From: PALSA-188 sp963720075
GTDB lineage: Bacteria > Acidobacteriota > Terriglobia > Terriglobales > Acidobacteriaceae
Length of the DNA stretch: 64,000 nucleotides
Direction: 5' to 3'
NCBI GenBank assembly: GCA_963720075.1
Contig: CAVREG010000006.1
Span: 248,001-312,000, forward strand
Made by a program: the position numbers and the translations under genes
Shown here: positions 28,601-35,723 of the stretch, piece after piece
Layout of the letters: the number at the start of each line of letters is the position of its first letter
Position numbering within the stretch: position 1 is the first letter of the stretch
Notes under the pieces: generated by a model
What the model saw: only the letters and a program-made list of their open reading frames with translations
What the model was told of the DNA's origin: nothing
The model's database searches: none

Positions 28601-29173
28601 GAATATGAGGATCTGGCACTGGCCTTTACCGAGGCGCCAGTAAGCGCCAATGGGTTGATGCGACAGCGCTTTCGCTGGTCCTTTGGTATTCTTCAGGCAG
28701 TCTGGAAACATCGAGCGGTTTTCGCCCGCAAAGGCGTGCTGGGATGGATCGCTCTTCCTAACATCCTGATCTTTCAAATTCTGTTGCCTTTGGTATCTCC
28801 TTTTATTGACATTATGTTTCTAGTGGGCACAGGATGGTATTTTGTTCAGAAGTGGTTCCACCCTGAATCCACTGATCCTGCCAGTTTTCAGCGGCTGGTA
28901 GTCTTCTTCGCCGTATTCCTGCTTATTGATTTCATTACTTCAGCCATCGCGTTCGGATTGGAGCGTCGTGAACCGGAAGCTCGTGAAGATGTATCGTTGT
29001 TAAGTCAGATATGGCTACAGCGTTTCGCGTATCGTCAACTGTTCTCGCTTGTATTGTTCAAGACGATAAAGCGTGCCATCCAAGGTGAGCGCTTCGCATG
29101 GGATAAATTGGAGCGGACCGCTGCCGTAAGTTACCTTCCATCCGAAAAAGAAGATTCTTTGCAATTAAGGTAG
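25682..29173 (+). CDS. Three-domain GH18-like / NodB deacetylase / GT2 processive glycosyltransferase
   Basis: 1163 residues. One membrane helix (about 24-42) is followed by a GH18-like (chitinase-fold) domain (about 95-430) with GLMVDFETFP (D-x-E pair near 220) and VVLMNYDEHY. Next is a polysaccharide deacetylase (NodB, CE4) domain (about 490-700): ALTFDDGPDP at about 500 and GNHTFTHPDIS near 553 (His-x3-His metal site). A further helix (about 720) precedes a GT2 domain (about 775-1010) with VLVPAYNEGKVIERT, DDGSTDDT, AEDADL and QRFRW (the Q-x-x-R-W of processive synthases, about 994). The C-terminus has membrane helices. It is likely to synthesise and trim or deacetylate a beta-linked N-acetylglucosamine-type polysaccharide, like PgaB plus PgaC in one chain. 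The substrate is inferred. Confidence 0.9.
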   Translation: MAESVFYDPRQARWKRLRSVFDVLGVAFTLLVIFFVYSTLQGQPLPQLLLQFEKKPYHALKYNEREKAKERRRLAFKRGHLKPGTRASQIELNAGQSVRAAFYVSWDAASYSSLREYARQIDILYPEWLHVLTPDGHLQGVDPQTNKFFDLIQGSSIHPVDAKVMSFLKSEDTGTEVYPLVNNFDGRDWVDISAFLNDPQARARFRQQVDTFLASDKYRGLMVDFETFPRKGQPGFLALLNELSSDLHGKGMKLYVSVPSKNDEWNYPAVAAAADGVVLMNYDEHYPSPGTAGPVASQDWFVGNLQAAAKKVPRNKLICAIANYGYDWVHKPKNGKLPPGVKDFNVTVQDAWLTARDSEEDVDFDGDSLNPHISYLDDNNLQHDVWFLDAATALNQMRAAQSLGIETFALWRLGSEDRTLWRIWDSPEDPTSADKLRDVPPGQDVDMEGTGEILKIEARPSNGKRSIKLDSSGQIIDETFDPLPEPYRVARYGASANEVALTFDDGPDPQWTPKILDVLKKKNATATFFLIGLEAENNSGLASRILREGHGIGNHTFTHPDISNLSGYYMKLEVNLTEQLFASRLGIRTILFRPPYSIDAEPDTEDQVRPLEFTQDMGYITVGDKIDTNDWQGPSAAQIVSDVLDHLPPCAPTDLRCGNIVLMHDGGGNRSQTLLALPKIIDGIRAKGLQIVPVYQLIGKTRADVMPSISPNERWAATAIRIAFWLYGIVNLTIVWTFFLGDVLMTGRLLFIGTFAIFDRFRQRKYGFPGESASYEPSVAVLVPAYNEGKVIERTIRGVLSSNYPNFRVIVIDDGSTDDTLEIARHAFASEQAAGRVLILTKPNSGKAEALNFGLQHVEDEIFLGIDADTVIAPNAISRMIPHFLNPKVGAVAGNAKVGNRINLWTRWQALEYITSQNFERRALNVLGAVSVVPGAIGAWRTSAVREAGGYHTDTVAEDADLTMALLRRGYRVEYEDLALAFTEAPVSANGLMRQRFRWSFGILQAVWKHRAVFARKGVLGWIALPNILIFQILLPLVSPFIDIMFLVGTGWYFVQKWFHPESTDPASFQRLVVFFAVFLLIDFITSAIAFGLERREPEAREDVSLLSQIWLQRFAYRQLFSLVLFKTIKRAIQGERFAWDKLERTAAVSYLPSEKEDSLQLR

Positions 29174-29209
29174 GCTGCGGAGCTGCTCCGATGGGCAATG
29201 AACATCTTG

Positions 29210-30253
29210 CTATTCGAAATGCCGCATCCCTTCGGTTTGTCCGATCTTAATGGCTCGCAATAGGTTTTCCCTGAGATTGTCGCTGGATAAGATGCACGCC
29301 CGGGTCTCCTCGGAAGACATAACAATTTCAAAGACGGGCACCCGGCGCGGGGCATGCGGGTTCGGCATCAAGCGTTGAGAAATAATGTATCGGAACGTTT
29401 TCGCGAAGCGTTCTCTCACCGATGCCTGTTCGCCTGCTGAGAATGAACTTGTCCAGCGTTCTACGGTTGTCGCTGCGTCCACGGTATTCATCGTCGTCAG
29501 CACTACGTGCCCGGTTTCGGCGGCCTGAAGAACCATTTCCATGGTTTCCCGGTCATGCATTTCGCCGATCATGATCACTCTCGGCGCCTGCCGCAGTGCA
29601 GCGCGTATGGCCAATGGAAGACTGGGCGTATCGCTATGCAACTCCCGCTGATGGACGGTTGCGTTTTTGTGGTTGTGGAGAAACTCGATAGGATCCTCGA
29701 TGGTGATGATGTGACAGCATTGCTCCTGATTGATGTGATCAAGAATTGCAGCCAGCGTTGAAGACTTCCCAGACCCCCGCGGACCGGTAACCAGAACGAT
29801 TCCATCTCGAAGATCAGCGATGTTTCTCAAATGAGGCGGAAGGCAGAGGGAAACCAGATTCGGAATCGCTCCGGGAATCACCCGCATGACTATTGCGCAA
29901 CTGCCGCGCTGAATGAAAATATTCACCCGGAAGCGAGCCAGCCCTGGCAATCCATACGAAATATCGCAGGATCCCTGCTCTCGTAACATGGTGATAGCTG
30001 CCTTGTTGCTGCCGATCAAGTCTGACGCAATTCGGCGTGTGTCGTCGGTAGTGAGCTGGCGCATATTTAACGATTGCACGGTAGTCAATTTGCCGTGGAT
30101 TTCGATTTGCGGCATGCGTCCCGGCGAGAAAATCAAATCGCTGACGTGGTCCTGCTCCCGCAGCATCAGCTTCAGGATATCGGAGGTGGAAATCGCACCA
30201 AAGTCCTCCGTAGGGGCTTCATTCGAAATAAAGGCTTTTCCCGGCGCTGGCAT
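29210..30253 (-). CDS. PilT-like secretion/twitching ATPase, divergent
   Basis: 347 residues from the ATG at 30253 (MPAPGKAF); an upstream GTG at 30364 would add an unconserved segment. The PilT/GspE-type ATPase shows an N-terminal PAS-like lobe (about 20-115), Walker A GPRGSGKSST (about 155-164), an Asp box TIEDPIEFL, and Walker B IMIGEMHDRET. The His box reads TGHVVLTTMNTVDA, where the usual LHT is MNT (Asn at residue 256). Known PilT proteins power pilus retraction. No pilus genes adjoin it; the pseudopilin operon is 22 kb away. The altered box and loose neighbourhood suggest a specialised paralogue. Confidence 0.85.
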   Translation of the reverse strand: MPAPGKAFISNEAPTEDFGAISTSDILKLMLREQDHVSDLIFSPGRMPQIEIHGKLTTVQSLNMRQLTTDDTRRIASDLIGSNKAAITMLREQGSCDISYGLPGLARFRVNIFIQRGSCAIVMRVIPGAIPNLVSLCLPPHLRNIADLRDGIVLVTGPRGSGKSSTLAAILDHINQEQCCHIITIEDPIEFLHNHKNATVHQRELHSDTPSLPLAIRAALRQAPRVIMIGEMHDRETMEMVLQAAETGHVVLTTMNTVDAATTVERWTSSFSAGEQASVRERFAKTFRYIISQRLMPNPHAPRRVPVFEIVMSSEETRACILSSDNLRENLLRAIKIGQTEGMRHFE

Positions 30254-30420
30254 AATCTGAAACCAAAAGTGGATTGCGTCATGGAGGGATTGGAGACGAG
30301 CAGACGCACCAAGCTCATACTGTAGCGAAGCAGCAAGGTTACTTCTACGAACTGAGGCACACACACTTTCGTAATGACTGTGAAGACGCTCATACAGGAA
30401 GACAGGAGAAGCTTCTCGCC

Positions 30421-30448
30421 AAAATAAAAAGGACGGCCATAGCCGTCC
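30421..30448 (-). terminator. Rho-independent terminator for the TPR gene (minus strand)
   Basis: On the minus strand GGACGGC and GCCGTCC form a 7-bp GC-rich stem with a 4-base loop, followed by TTTTTATTTT. It lies 20-50 bases after the stop of the gene at 30470-31636. Confidence 0.9.
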
Positions 30449-30469
30449 AGACTTGAACCTTTCCAGAAA

Positions 30470-31636
30470 CTATTTCTTACTAGTCTTCTTCTTCCCAAAA
30501 CTCGTCTCTACAGGCGCTCCGATGCTGGTCAGCATCGCCTTAGCATCCTCAGCGTGCACTCCGGTGGGTTGGAGTTCTAAATACTTGTTAAATGCTTCTG
30601 CGGTTCCCTCCGGAGCGACCATCTTGTCTCCCTGAAGAGTGGCGCCTCCGACCAAATTCGTGCCCTTATAGTAATAAGCATCGGCGTGATTTGGATCGGC
30701 GGCAATGGCTTTATCGAAAGCGTCAATCGCGCTCTGCCGCATTTTCGCGTCATTGGTGTGGTTGGCATTGGTGAGCGTGGCGCCCAGGTTGAAATAGTAG
30801 GACCCAGCCCCGGCCGGGTTTAACTGGGCCGCCTGATTGTAATCCGCTACTGCTTGGTCCACCTTTCCCTCATTCGCTTCCGCTTGGGCCATGTTGTTAT
30901 AGAGGCCCGCCAGCCTTGCATTGGCGTCTGGTTTCGCGCCAGTTGCCATTGCCTTTTTCTTGAGCTCTATTGCCTTTCCGTAATCCTCAATTCCCGCGTC
31001 AAGCCTCTTCGTCTTCTCCGCAGGATCGGTTTGCTTCAGACCCGAAGCCGCATACGCTTCGCCGAGAGCGGCCCATATCACATCCTTGGTCGCATCCATT
31101 TGCGTCGCCTCGGTTAGCGTACTAATAGCAGCATCGTAGTCCCCACCTTTCATTGACTGATCGGCCGCTACCAGTTTTTCGTTCAGCGTCTTTACGGTGG
31201 TGACCTCTTTCTGTTGTTCAGCCAGGGCTTCCTGGCGCGCTTTTTCCTGCTCCGGAGTGAGACCTATTCCCTTGTCGGCATTTTGCTGCTCTTGTTGCAA
31301 GTCAAAATTCACCTCATTCGTATCGCTGGGATCCAGGTTGCGCTTGATTTCGCGCTTGTCCTCATGGAAAAGTTCTTTGCCATCTTTGAAAAGCGTTATT
31401 TTGTAATTGCCCGGATCGAGGGCCAATGAGAAGTACTTGCCTTGCTTGTTGGTTTTGAGGTCATATTTGCGGCCATTATCCAAATTCAGCCATTCGACTA
31501 TCGCGCCGGTAAGAGGTTTTCCGTCCCGGTCTTTGCAAACACCCTTCACTTGGGCAAAATCCTGTGCGAACACTGGGACCGCCAAGACGCCTGCGCTTAC
31601 CATCGCCAATAACAGGACTATAAGGGATCGCTTCAT
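30470..31636 (-). CDS. Exported TPR protein with carboxypeptidase-regulatory-like domain
   Basis: 388 residues from the ATG at 31636, with GGGAGGG 5 bases upstream. The signal peptide is 1-25 (ending VFAQD). Residues about 28-105 form a CarboxypepD_reg-like beta-sandwich (VKGVCKDRDGKPLTGAIVEW, then GKYFSLALDPGNYKITLFK). A Gln/Glu-rich helix (110-150) leads to about five TPR units (150-375), including IWAALGEAYAASG and SYYFNLGATLTNA. This layout is common among acidobacterial envelope proteins and suggests protein-protein interactions in the periplasm. It starts 38 bases after queC and may share its transcript. A strong terminator follows. Confidence 0.8.
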   Translation of the reverse strand: MKRSLIVLLLAMVSAGVLAVPVFAQDFAQVKGVCKDRDGKPLTGAIVEWLNLDNGRKYDLKTNKQGKYFSLALDPGNYKITLFKDGKELFHEDKREIKRNLDPSDTNEVNFDLQQEQQNADKGIGLTPEQEKARQEALAEQQKEVTTVKTLNEKLVAADQSMKGGDYDAAISTLTEATQMDATKDVIWAALGEAYAASGLKQTDPAEKTKRLDAGIEDYGKAIELKKKAMATGAKPDANARLAGLYNNMAQAEANEGKVDQAVADYNQAAQLNPAGAGSYYFNLGATLTNANHTNDAKMRQSAIDAFDKAIAADPNHADAYYYKGTNLVGGATLQGDKMVAPEGTAEAFNKYLELQPTGVHAEDAKAMLTSIGAPVETSFGKKKTSKK

Positions 31637-31674
31637 CTTGCCCTCCCGATTCAGATCTTTATCGTTTCGCCACA

Positions 31675-32409
31675 CTAAGATTCGATATTTCTGCCCACGG
31701 CTGTACGCTCTTCAACATGATAGTAAGGAATAGGATCCTGCGCGCCGGCGTCCCGGAATGCCCGCATCCGCAAAATGCAACTGTCACACTCCCCACAGGC
31801 TTGATCTTCGCGAGTGTAGCAGGACCACGTTAAATCGAAGGGCGCAGCCAATTCAAGCCCAAGCCTGACAATCTGAGCCTTGCGCATTTTTATCAACGGG
31901 GTGGCAATTTCAATTTTACCCTCTTTCGTTCCTTTTTTTATAACCTCGTTGAAAGCCTCGTAGTAAGCAGGCCTGCAATCCGGGTAACCCGAACTGTCCT
32001 GTTCTACCGCTCCAATGTAAACCTTTTGTGCTCCGAGCACTTCAGCCCAGCTTACTGCGACTGACAAGAAATGCGCGTTTCGGAACGGCACATACGTCAC
32101 GGGAATTTCGGGCGCGGAAGAATGTGCGGACGCCATCATGATGGGCACGGCGATGTTGATATCAGTCAGCGCCGAGCCACCTATGGCTCGCAATGCATCA
32201 TTCCGCACGACAAGGCGGTCGCGAATGTGTAAGCGGTCGCAAATTTCTTCGAAGGCCCGTCTCTCGCGCTGCTCAGTGCGCTGGCCGTAGCTGACGTGCA
32301 CCGCTGCCGCGTCGTGATCCCGAACGGCAAAGGCGGCACACACCGCGGAATCCATCCCGCCACTCAGAAGCACAACCGCTCGCGATTTTTGTTCCGGTCT
32401 GGACGTCAT
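31675..32409 (-). CDS. queC: 7-cyano-7-deazaguanine synthase QueC
   Basis: 244 residues. The PP-loop ATPase motif VVLLSGGMDSAV is at the N-terminus, and the zinc site CYTREDQACGECDSC (about 205-219) near the C-terminus. It converts 7-carboxy-7-deazaguanine to preQ0 using ATP and ammonia. It is the last que gene of the minus-strand queD-queE-queC cluster; the gap to queE is 52 bases. The product feeds queuosine in tRNA or 7-deazaguanine in DNA; no DNA-modification (dpd) genes are seen here. Confidence 0.97.
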   Translation of the reverse strand: MTSRPEQKSRAVVLLSGGMDSAVCAAFAVRDHDAAAVHVSYGQRTEQRERRAFEEICDRLHIRDRLVVRNDALRAIGGSALTDINIAVPIMMASAHSSAPEIPVTYVPFRNAHFLSVAVSWAEVLGAQKVYIGAVEQDSSGYPDCRPAYYEAFNEVIKKGTKEGKIEIATPLIKMRKAQIVRLGLELAAPFDLTWSCYTREDQACGECDSCILRMRAFRDAGAQDPIPYYHVEERTAVGRNIES

Positions 32410-32461
32410 TTCCGGCTTCAGCGCCTCAATATACTAACTCGAACGGGCTGGCAGCAGCCTT

Positions 32462-33145
32462 CTAAACTCCCTTGAGCGCCGGATCCCAGATGAATTTGTG
32501 CAACTGCAACCCCAATCGAGCGGGAACGTTGTCCCCCAGCATCCATTCCGCCAACTCGCGCGGATCCACACAGCAATGGGAGGCGTCTCGAGAACCAGTC
32601 GCACCTTTTGCGAATGCAGGGGAAAACAGCACCGCGTTCACACGCTGGTCGAGGACGTGCCGCGAGACAAAAGCTCGCGCAAAATCGTAGTCCGCTCGGC
32701 TTCTGATCACAAACTTTATTTCGTCCTTGGAATCGAGAGTGTCCAGATTTTGAAGGCGGAAGCTGTCTGCGGCGCCTGAATCCGGACACTTCACATCCAC
32801 AATCTTAACCACTGCTTTTGGAACTGTTTCCAGAGGCCGCTCGCCGCTGGTTTCAAGCAGCACCGTGTAACCCTCATTTAACAGGCTCTCCATGAGTGGA
32901 ACGACTTCGCGCTCCTGAAGCATCGGCTCGCCGCCCGTGATCTCAACCAGTCCGCTGGCAGGACTCAACTGCCCTACCCGCTCCAACACGTCTTGCAAAG
33001 TCATGCGGTGCCCACCCGCAAATGTGTACTCGCTGTCACACCAGTCGCATCGCAGATTGCATCCGGTCAGCCTCACGAAAATGCATGGCAAGCCCGTATA
33101 CGTGGACTCGCCTTGAATTGACTTGTAGATTTCTGTGATGTACAT
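32462..33145 (-). CDS. queE: 7-carboxy-7-deazaguanine synthase QueE
   Basis: 227 residues; radical SAM enzyme. The N-terminus MYITEIYKSIQGEST is typical, and GCNLRCDWCD gives the Cys-x3-Cys-x2-Cys iron-sulfur site (about 29-36). EITGGEPMLQ is the SAM-binding GGE motif near residue 70. It rearranges 6-carboxytetrahydropterin (from QueD) to 7-carboxy-7-deazaguanine. Between queD and queC in a single-direction cluster. Confidence 0.96.
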   Translation of the reverse strand: MYITEIYKSIQGESTYTGLPCIFVRLTGCNLRCDWCDSEYTFAGGHRMTLQDVLERVGQLSPASGLVEITGGEPMLQEREVVPLMESLLNEGYTVLLETSGERPLETVPKAVVKIVDVKCPDSGAADSFRLQNLDTLDSKDEIKFVIRSRADYDFARAFVSRHVLDQRVNAVLFSPAFAKGATGSRDASHCCVDPRELAEWMLGDNVPARLGLQLHKFIWDPALKGV

Positions 33146-33205
33146 GAAAGAATCCTGCCCGAATCACTGGAGGAGCGTTCGGTCGAAGCTGCACTAGATG
33201 CGCCA

Positions 33206-33583
33206 CTACTCCGAATACGTAGCGGTGGTTGTGTCCGTCTCGAATACGGTGACATTCTTTACCCAAACGCGCCCGCTTGTCACAACGTTGAGCTTCGCGT
33301 TTGTCTGTTCGTAGAAATATTTGGACAGATTTTCAGCCGACGGATTCAACACGGTAAACGGTTCCAGGTCGTTAATCATCTGGTGATCGAGCCGGTCGGT
33401 TACATGCCTCATGACTTCGCGTAAGTCTTTGAAGTCAACCAGCAAGCCTGCCTTATCCAATTCGTTGCCCGCCAGCGTGACGCGCAACTTATAGTTGTGA
33501 CCATGCGGATTCTCGCACTTACCTTTATAGTTGCGCAGGTAATGCCCCGCCGCGAAAGAGTCTTCAACCGTGACTTCGTACAT
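33206..33583 (-). CDS. queD: 6-carboxytetrahydropterin synthase QueD
   Basis: 125 residues from the ATG at 33583, with AGAGGAT just upstream; an upstream in-frame start at 33625 is less likely. Zinc ligands are His in AAGHYL (about 13) and HGHNY (about 27-29). The catalytic Cys is in GKCENPHG (about 23), and a DH pair is in RLDHQMIND. It makes 6-carboxy-5,6,7,8-tetrahydropterin from dihydroneopterin triphosphate. First gene of queDEC. A hairpin-forming leader lies just upstream. Confidence 0.96.
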   Translation of the reverse strand: MYEVTVEDSFAAGHYLRNYKGKCENPHGHNYKLRVTLAGNELDKAGLLVDFKDLREVMRHVTDRLDHQMINDLEPFTVLNPSAENLSKYFYEQTNAKLNVVTSGRVWVKNVTVFETDTTTATYSE

Positions 33584-33594
33584 AATCCTCTTAA

Positions 33595-33632
33595 AATAGT
33601 TTGGAGATTCGCAGAACCCCCCCAAAACTATT
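33595..33632 (-). promoter_or_regulatory. Hairpin-forming leader of queD
   Basis: AATAGTTTGG (33595-33604) and CCAAAACTATT (33622-33632) are inverted copies with one extra base, spaced by a C-rich stretch. On the minus strand this places a stem directly before the queD ribosome-binding site. It does not match the preQ1-I or preQ1-II riboswitch patterns I know. A translational control element is possible. Confidence 0.3.
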
Positions 33633-33659
33633 GTATCGCGGAGATGGAATCGCCGCCCG

Positions 33660-35681
33660 TCACGGCTGAATCCCGAAAAAATCCTGCACGTCAGCGATGG
33701 CGGTTGTCTTGCGATAGTTCGGCAAGCTCTCGAGAAACATTTTCCCGTAGGACTTCTTTAAAATACGATTGTCCAGCAACGCCAACAACCCCCGATCGTG
33801 CAAGGATCGGATCAGCCGCCCAAATCCCTGCTTGAGGCTGATTACCGCGGCGGGAACCTGATACTGAAAGAATGCATTCCCTCCGTCGGTATCAATCGCC
33901 TTAACTCTGGCTGCGACGATCGGATCGGTCGGCACCGCAAATGGAAGACGGTCAATAATCACACAACTAAGCTGTTCGCCTTGGACATCCACGCCTTGCC
34001 AGAATGATGATGTGGCGAATAGTACGGCATTGGGGGTGAGTCGAAATTCTTCCAGCAAGGCGCTCCTGGGTGCGTCTCCCTGAAGAAGCATTGTGAAGTC
34101 CATCTGCCCTAACAAACGTGAGTGAATTTCCTTCATCTGCACATAGCTGGTAAACAGCACGAAGGCGCGGCCTCGGGTGATCTCCAGAAGTTCGCGAATT
34201 CGCTCCGCCGCCTGCGCCACAAATTGCGACGTACGCGGGTCTGGCAGGTCGGGAGGAACATACAGTAGAGCCTGATTCTCGTAATCGAAATGAGAAGGCA
34301 GGAACAGCTCTCGCGGATGTTCAAGTCCCAGTCGCTGCTTCATGTAGTCAAAGCCGCCTCCTACAGCTAGGGTTGCCGATGTCAGCACCACGCAATCCAA
34401 CTTGTCGAACAATGCCATTTTAAGAATGGGGGCAACATCAATGGGAGTCGCTTGAAGGAATACATTGTACTTCTCGCGCCCTCCCGCACCACGCGCGGCC
34501 CGGTGCTCAATCCAGAACACAGTATTGAGGCTTTGGTCTTCCATCACGAAATTCAGCGAGTGATCGAGTTCGGCGGCGCGGCGTGAAAATGCAAAAATCT
34601 CTTCGGGCTTTTCCGGCAGCCCCTGAAGTTCCGAACCAAGCCAACGTAGCGAATTCCGCAACGCGAGATACTCCTCGCCATTCTCCTCCAGAAAATCCCG
34701 GCGATTCTCAAAAGCAAAGCGCCCTTTGCCCACGGGGAGGAGAGAAAAAAATAATCCTGAGGAATCACGCAGACTCCCGATCGCGCCTGACAGGCCTGCC
34801 GAAAGCATTCGGTTGCGCTGAAGCGAGCGCTCCACGTCATAAGCCAATTCGTCCATGCGCGCATTGCTTACGCTCACGCCAAAATAAGCGCTTGCGACAT
34901 CTTCCAGCTCATGCGCCTCGTCAAAAATTACCGTGCCCACATCCGGCAGAATGCCAGCGTCGGAAGCATTCTCGGCAGCCTGTTTAATCATAAGGTCGGC
35001 GAAAAACAGGTGATGATTCACAATCACGATGTCGCTCTCCATAGCCCGCCTGCGCATTTCGGTGATGAAGCAGCGGTCCCACTCGCTGCACTTTTGCCCG
35101 GTACATGCTTCCGCGCGCGCGTCGAGCTTGTGCCAGACCGCGCTTGATTCTGGGACGGAGGTTAGTTCCGCACGATCGCCGATCCCGGTCGTTTTCTCCC
35201 AAGCCGCGATGATTCCGAAATGGTCAATTTCTTCCAGCCCGCTCAAAACCGGGCGAGCGGTAATGTCATAAAGCTTCTTTCGGCATAAATAGTTATTACG
35301 TCCCTTCATATAACAAACACTTAATTTGCCTTCAGCATTCGGGAAGAGAGCTTGTTCAAGAAATGGAATGTCCTTGTGAAAAAGCTGCTCTTGTAGATTC
35401 TTCGTCCCGGTGGAAATAATCACGCGCTTCCCAGATCGAATCACCGGAACAAGATAGGCAAGGGTCTTGCCAGTTCCAGTCCCCGCTTCCACGATTAAGT
35501 GCCGCTTCTCGTCCAGCGCCTGCTCCACCCCCTGCGCCATCTGAAGCTGACCGCGACGGAACTCGAAGGCTGGATGAGTGCGTGACAGCACTCCGCCAGG
35601 ACCGAAGAATTCGTACAGGCTCGGGGCATGCTTTCGCGGGCGTGAATCTGCGGGGACAGCTGGCTGGGGGAATGAACTCAC
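33660..35681 (-). CDS. DinG/XPD-family ATP-dependent helicase
   Basis: 673 residues, superfamily 2 iron-sulfur helicase. Walker A EAGTGTGKTLAYLVP (about 65-79), then cysteines in CYMKGRNNYLC and CTGQKCSEWDRC between motif I and DEAH that can hold a 4Fe-4S cluster, then VIFDEAHELEDVASAYFG (DEAH). The C-terminal helicase half has SFWQGVDVQGEQLSCVII and QGFGRLIRS (motif VI). The exonuclease domain of some DinG proteins is absent. Role: unwinding of damaged, R-loop or G4 DNA. It is upstream of queD on the same strand but 76 bases away, and divergent from the trehalose-synthase-like gene. Confidence 0.93.
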   Translation of the reverse strand: MSSFPQPAVPADSRPRKHAPSLYEFFGPGGVLSRTHPAFEFRRGQLQMAQGVEQALDEKRHLIVEAGTGTGKTLAYLVPVIRSGKRVIISTGTKNLQEQLFHKDIPFLEQALFPNAEGKLSVCYMKGRNNYLCRKKLYDITARPVLSGLEEIDHFGIIAAWEKTTGIGDRAELTSVPESSAVWHKLDARAEACTGQKCSEWDRCFITEMRRRAMESDIVIVNHHLFFADLMIKQAAENASDAGILPDVGTVIFDEAHELEDVASAYFGVSVSNARMDELAYDVERSLQRNRMLSAGLSGAIGSLRDSSGLFFSLLPVGKGRFAFENRRDFLEENGEEYLALRNSLRWLGSELQGLPEKPEEIFAFSRRAAELDHSLNFVMEDQSLNTVFWIEHRAARGAGGREKYNVFLQATPIDVAPILKMALFDKLDCVVLTSATLAVGGGFDYMKQRLGLEHPRELFLPSHFDYENQALLYVPPDLPDPRTSQFVAQAAERIRELLEITRGRAFVLFTSYVQMKEIHSRLLGQMDFTMLLQGDAPRSALLEEFRLTPNAVLFATSSFWQGVDVQGEQLSCVIIDRLPFAVPTDPIVAARVKAIDTDGGNAFFQYQVPAAVISLKQGFGRLIRSLHDRGLLALLDNRILKKSYGKMFLESLPNYRKTTAIADVQDFFGIQP

Positions 35682-35723
35682 GGAGCCTCTATAATACTCA
35701 GTGCCGCGTTAGAGGGAAAAATT

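Noticed and set aside
33584..33659. preQ1 riboswitch upstream of queD
   Set aside because: The expected position was inspected, but the short preQ1-I hairpin plus A-rich tail and conserved bases were not found. Only a generic hairpin is reported.
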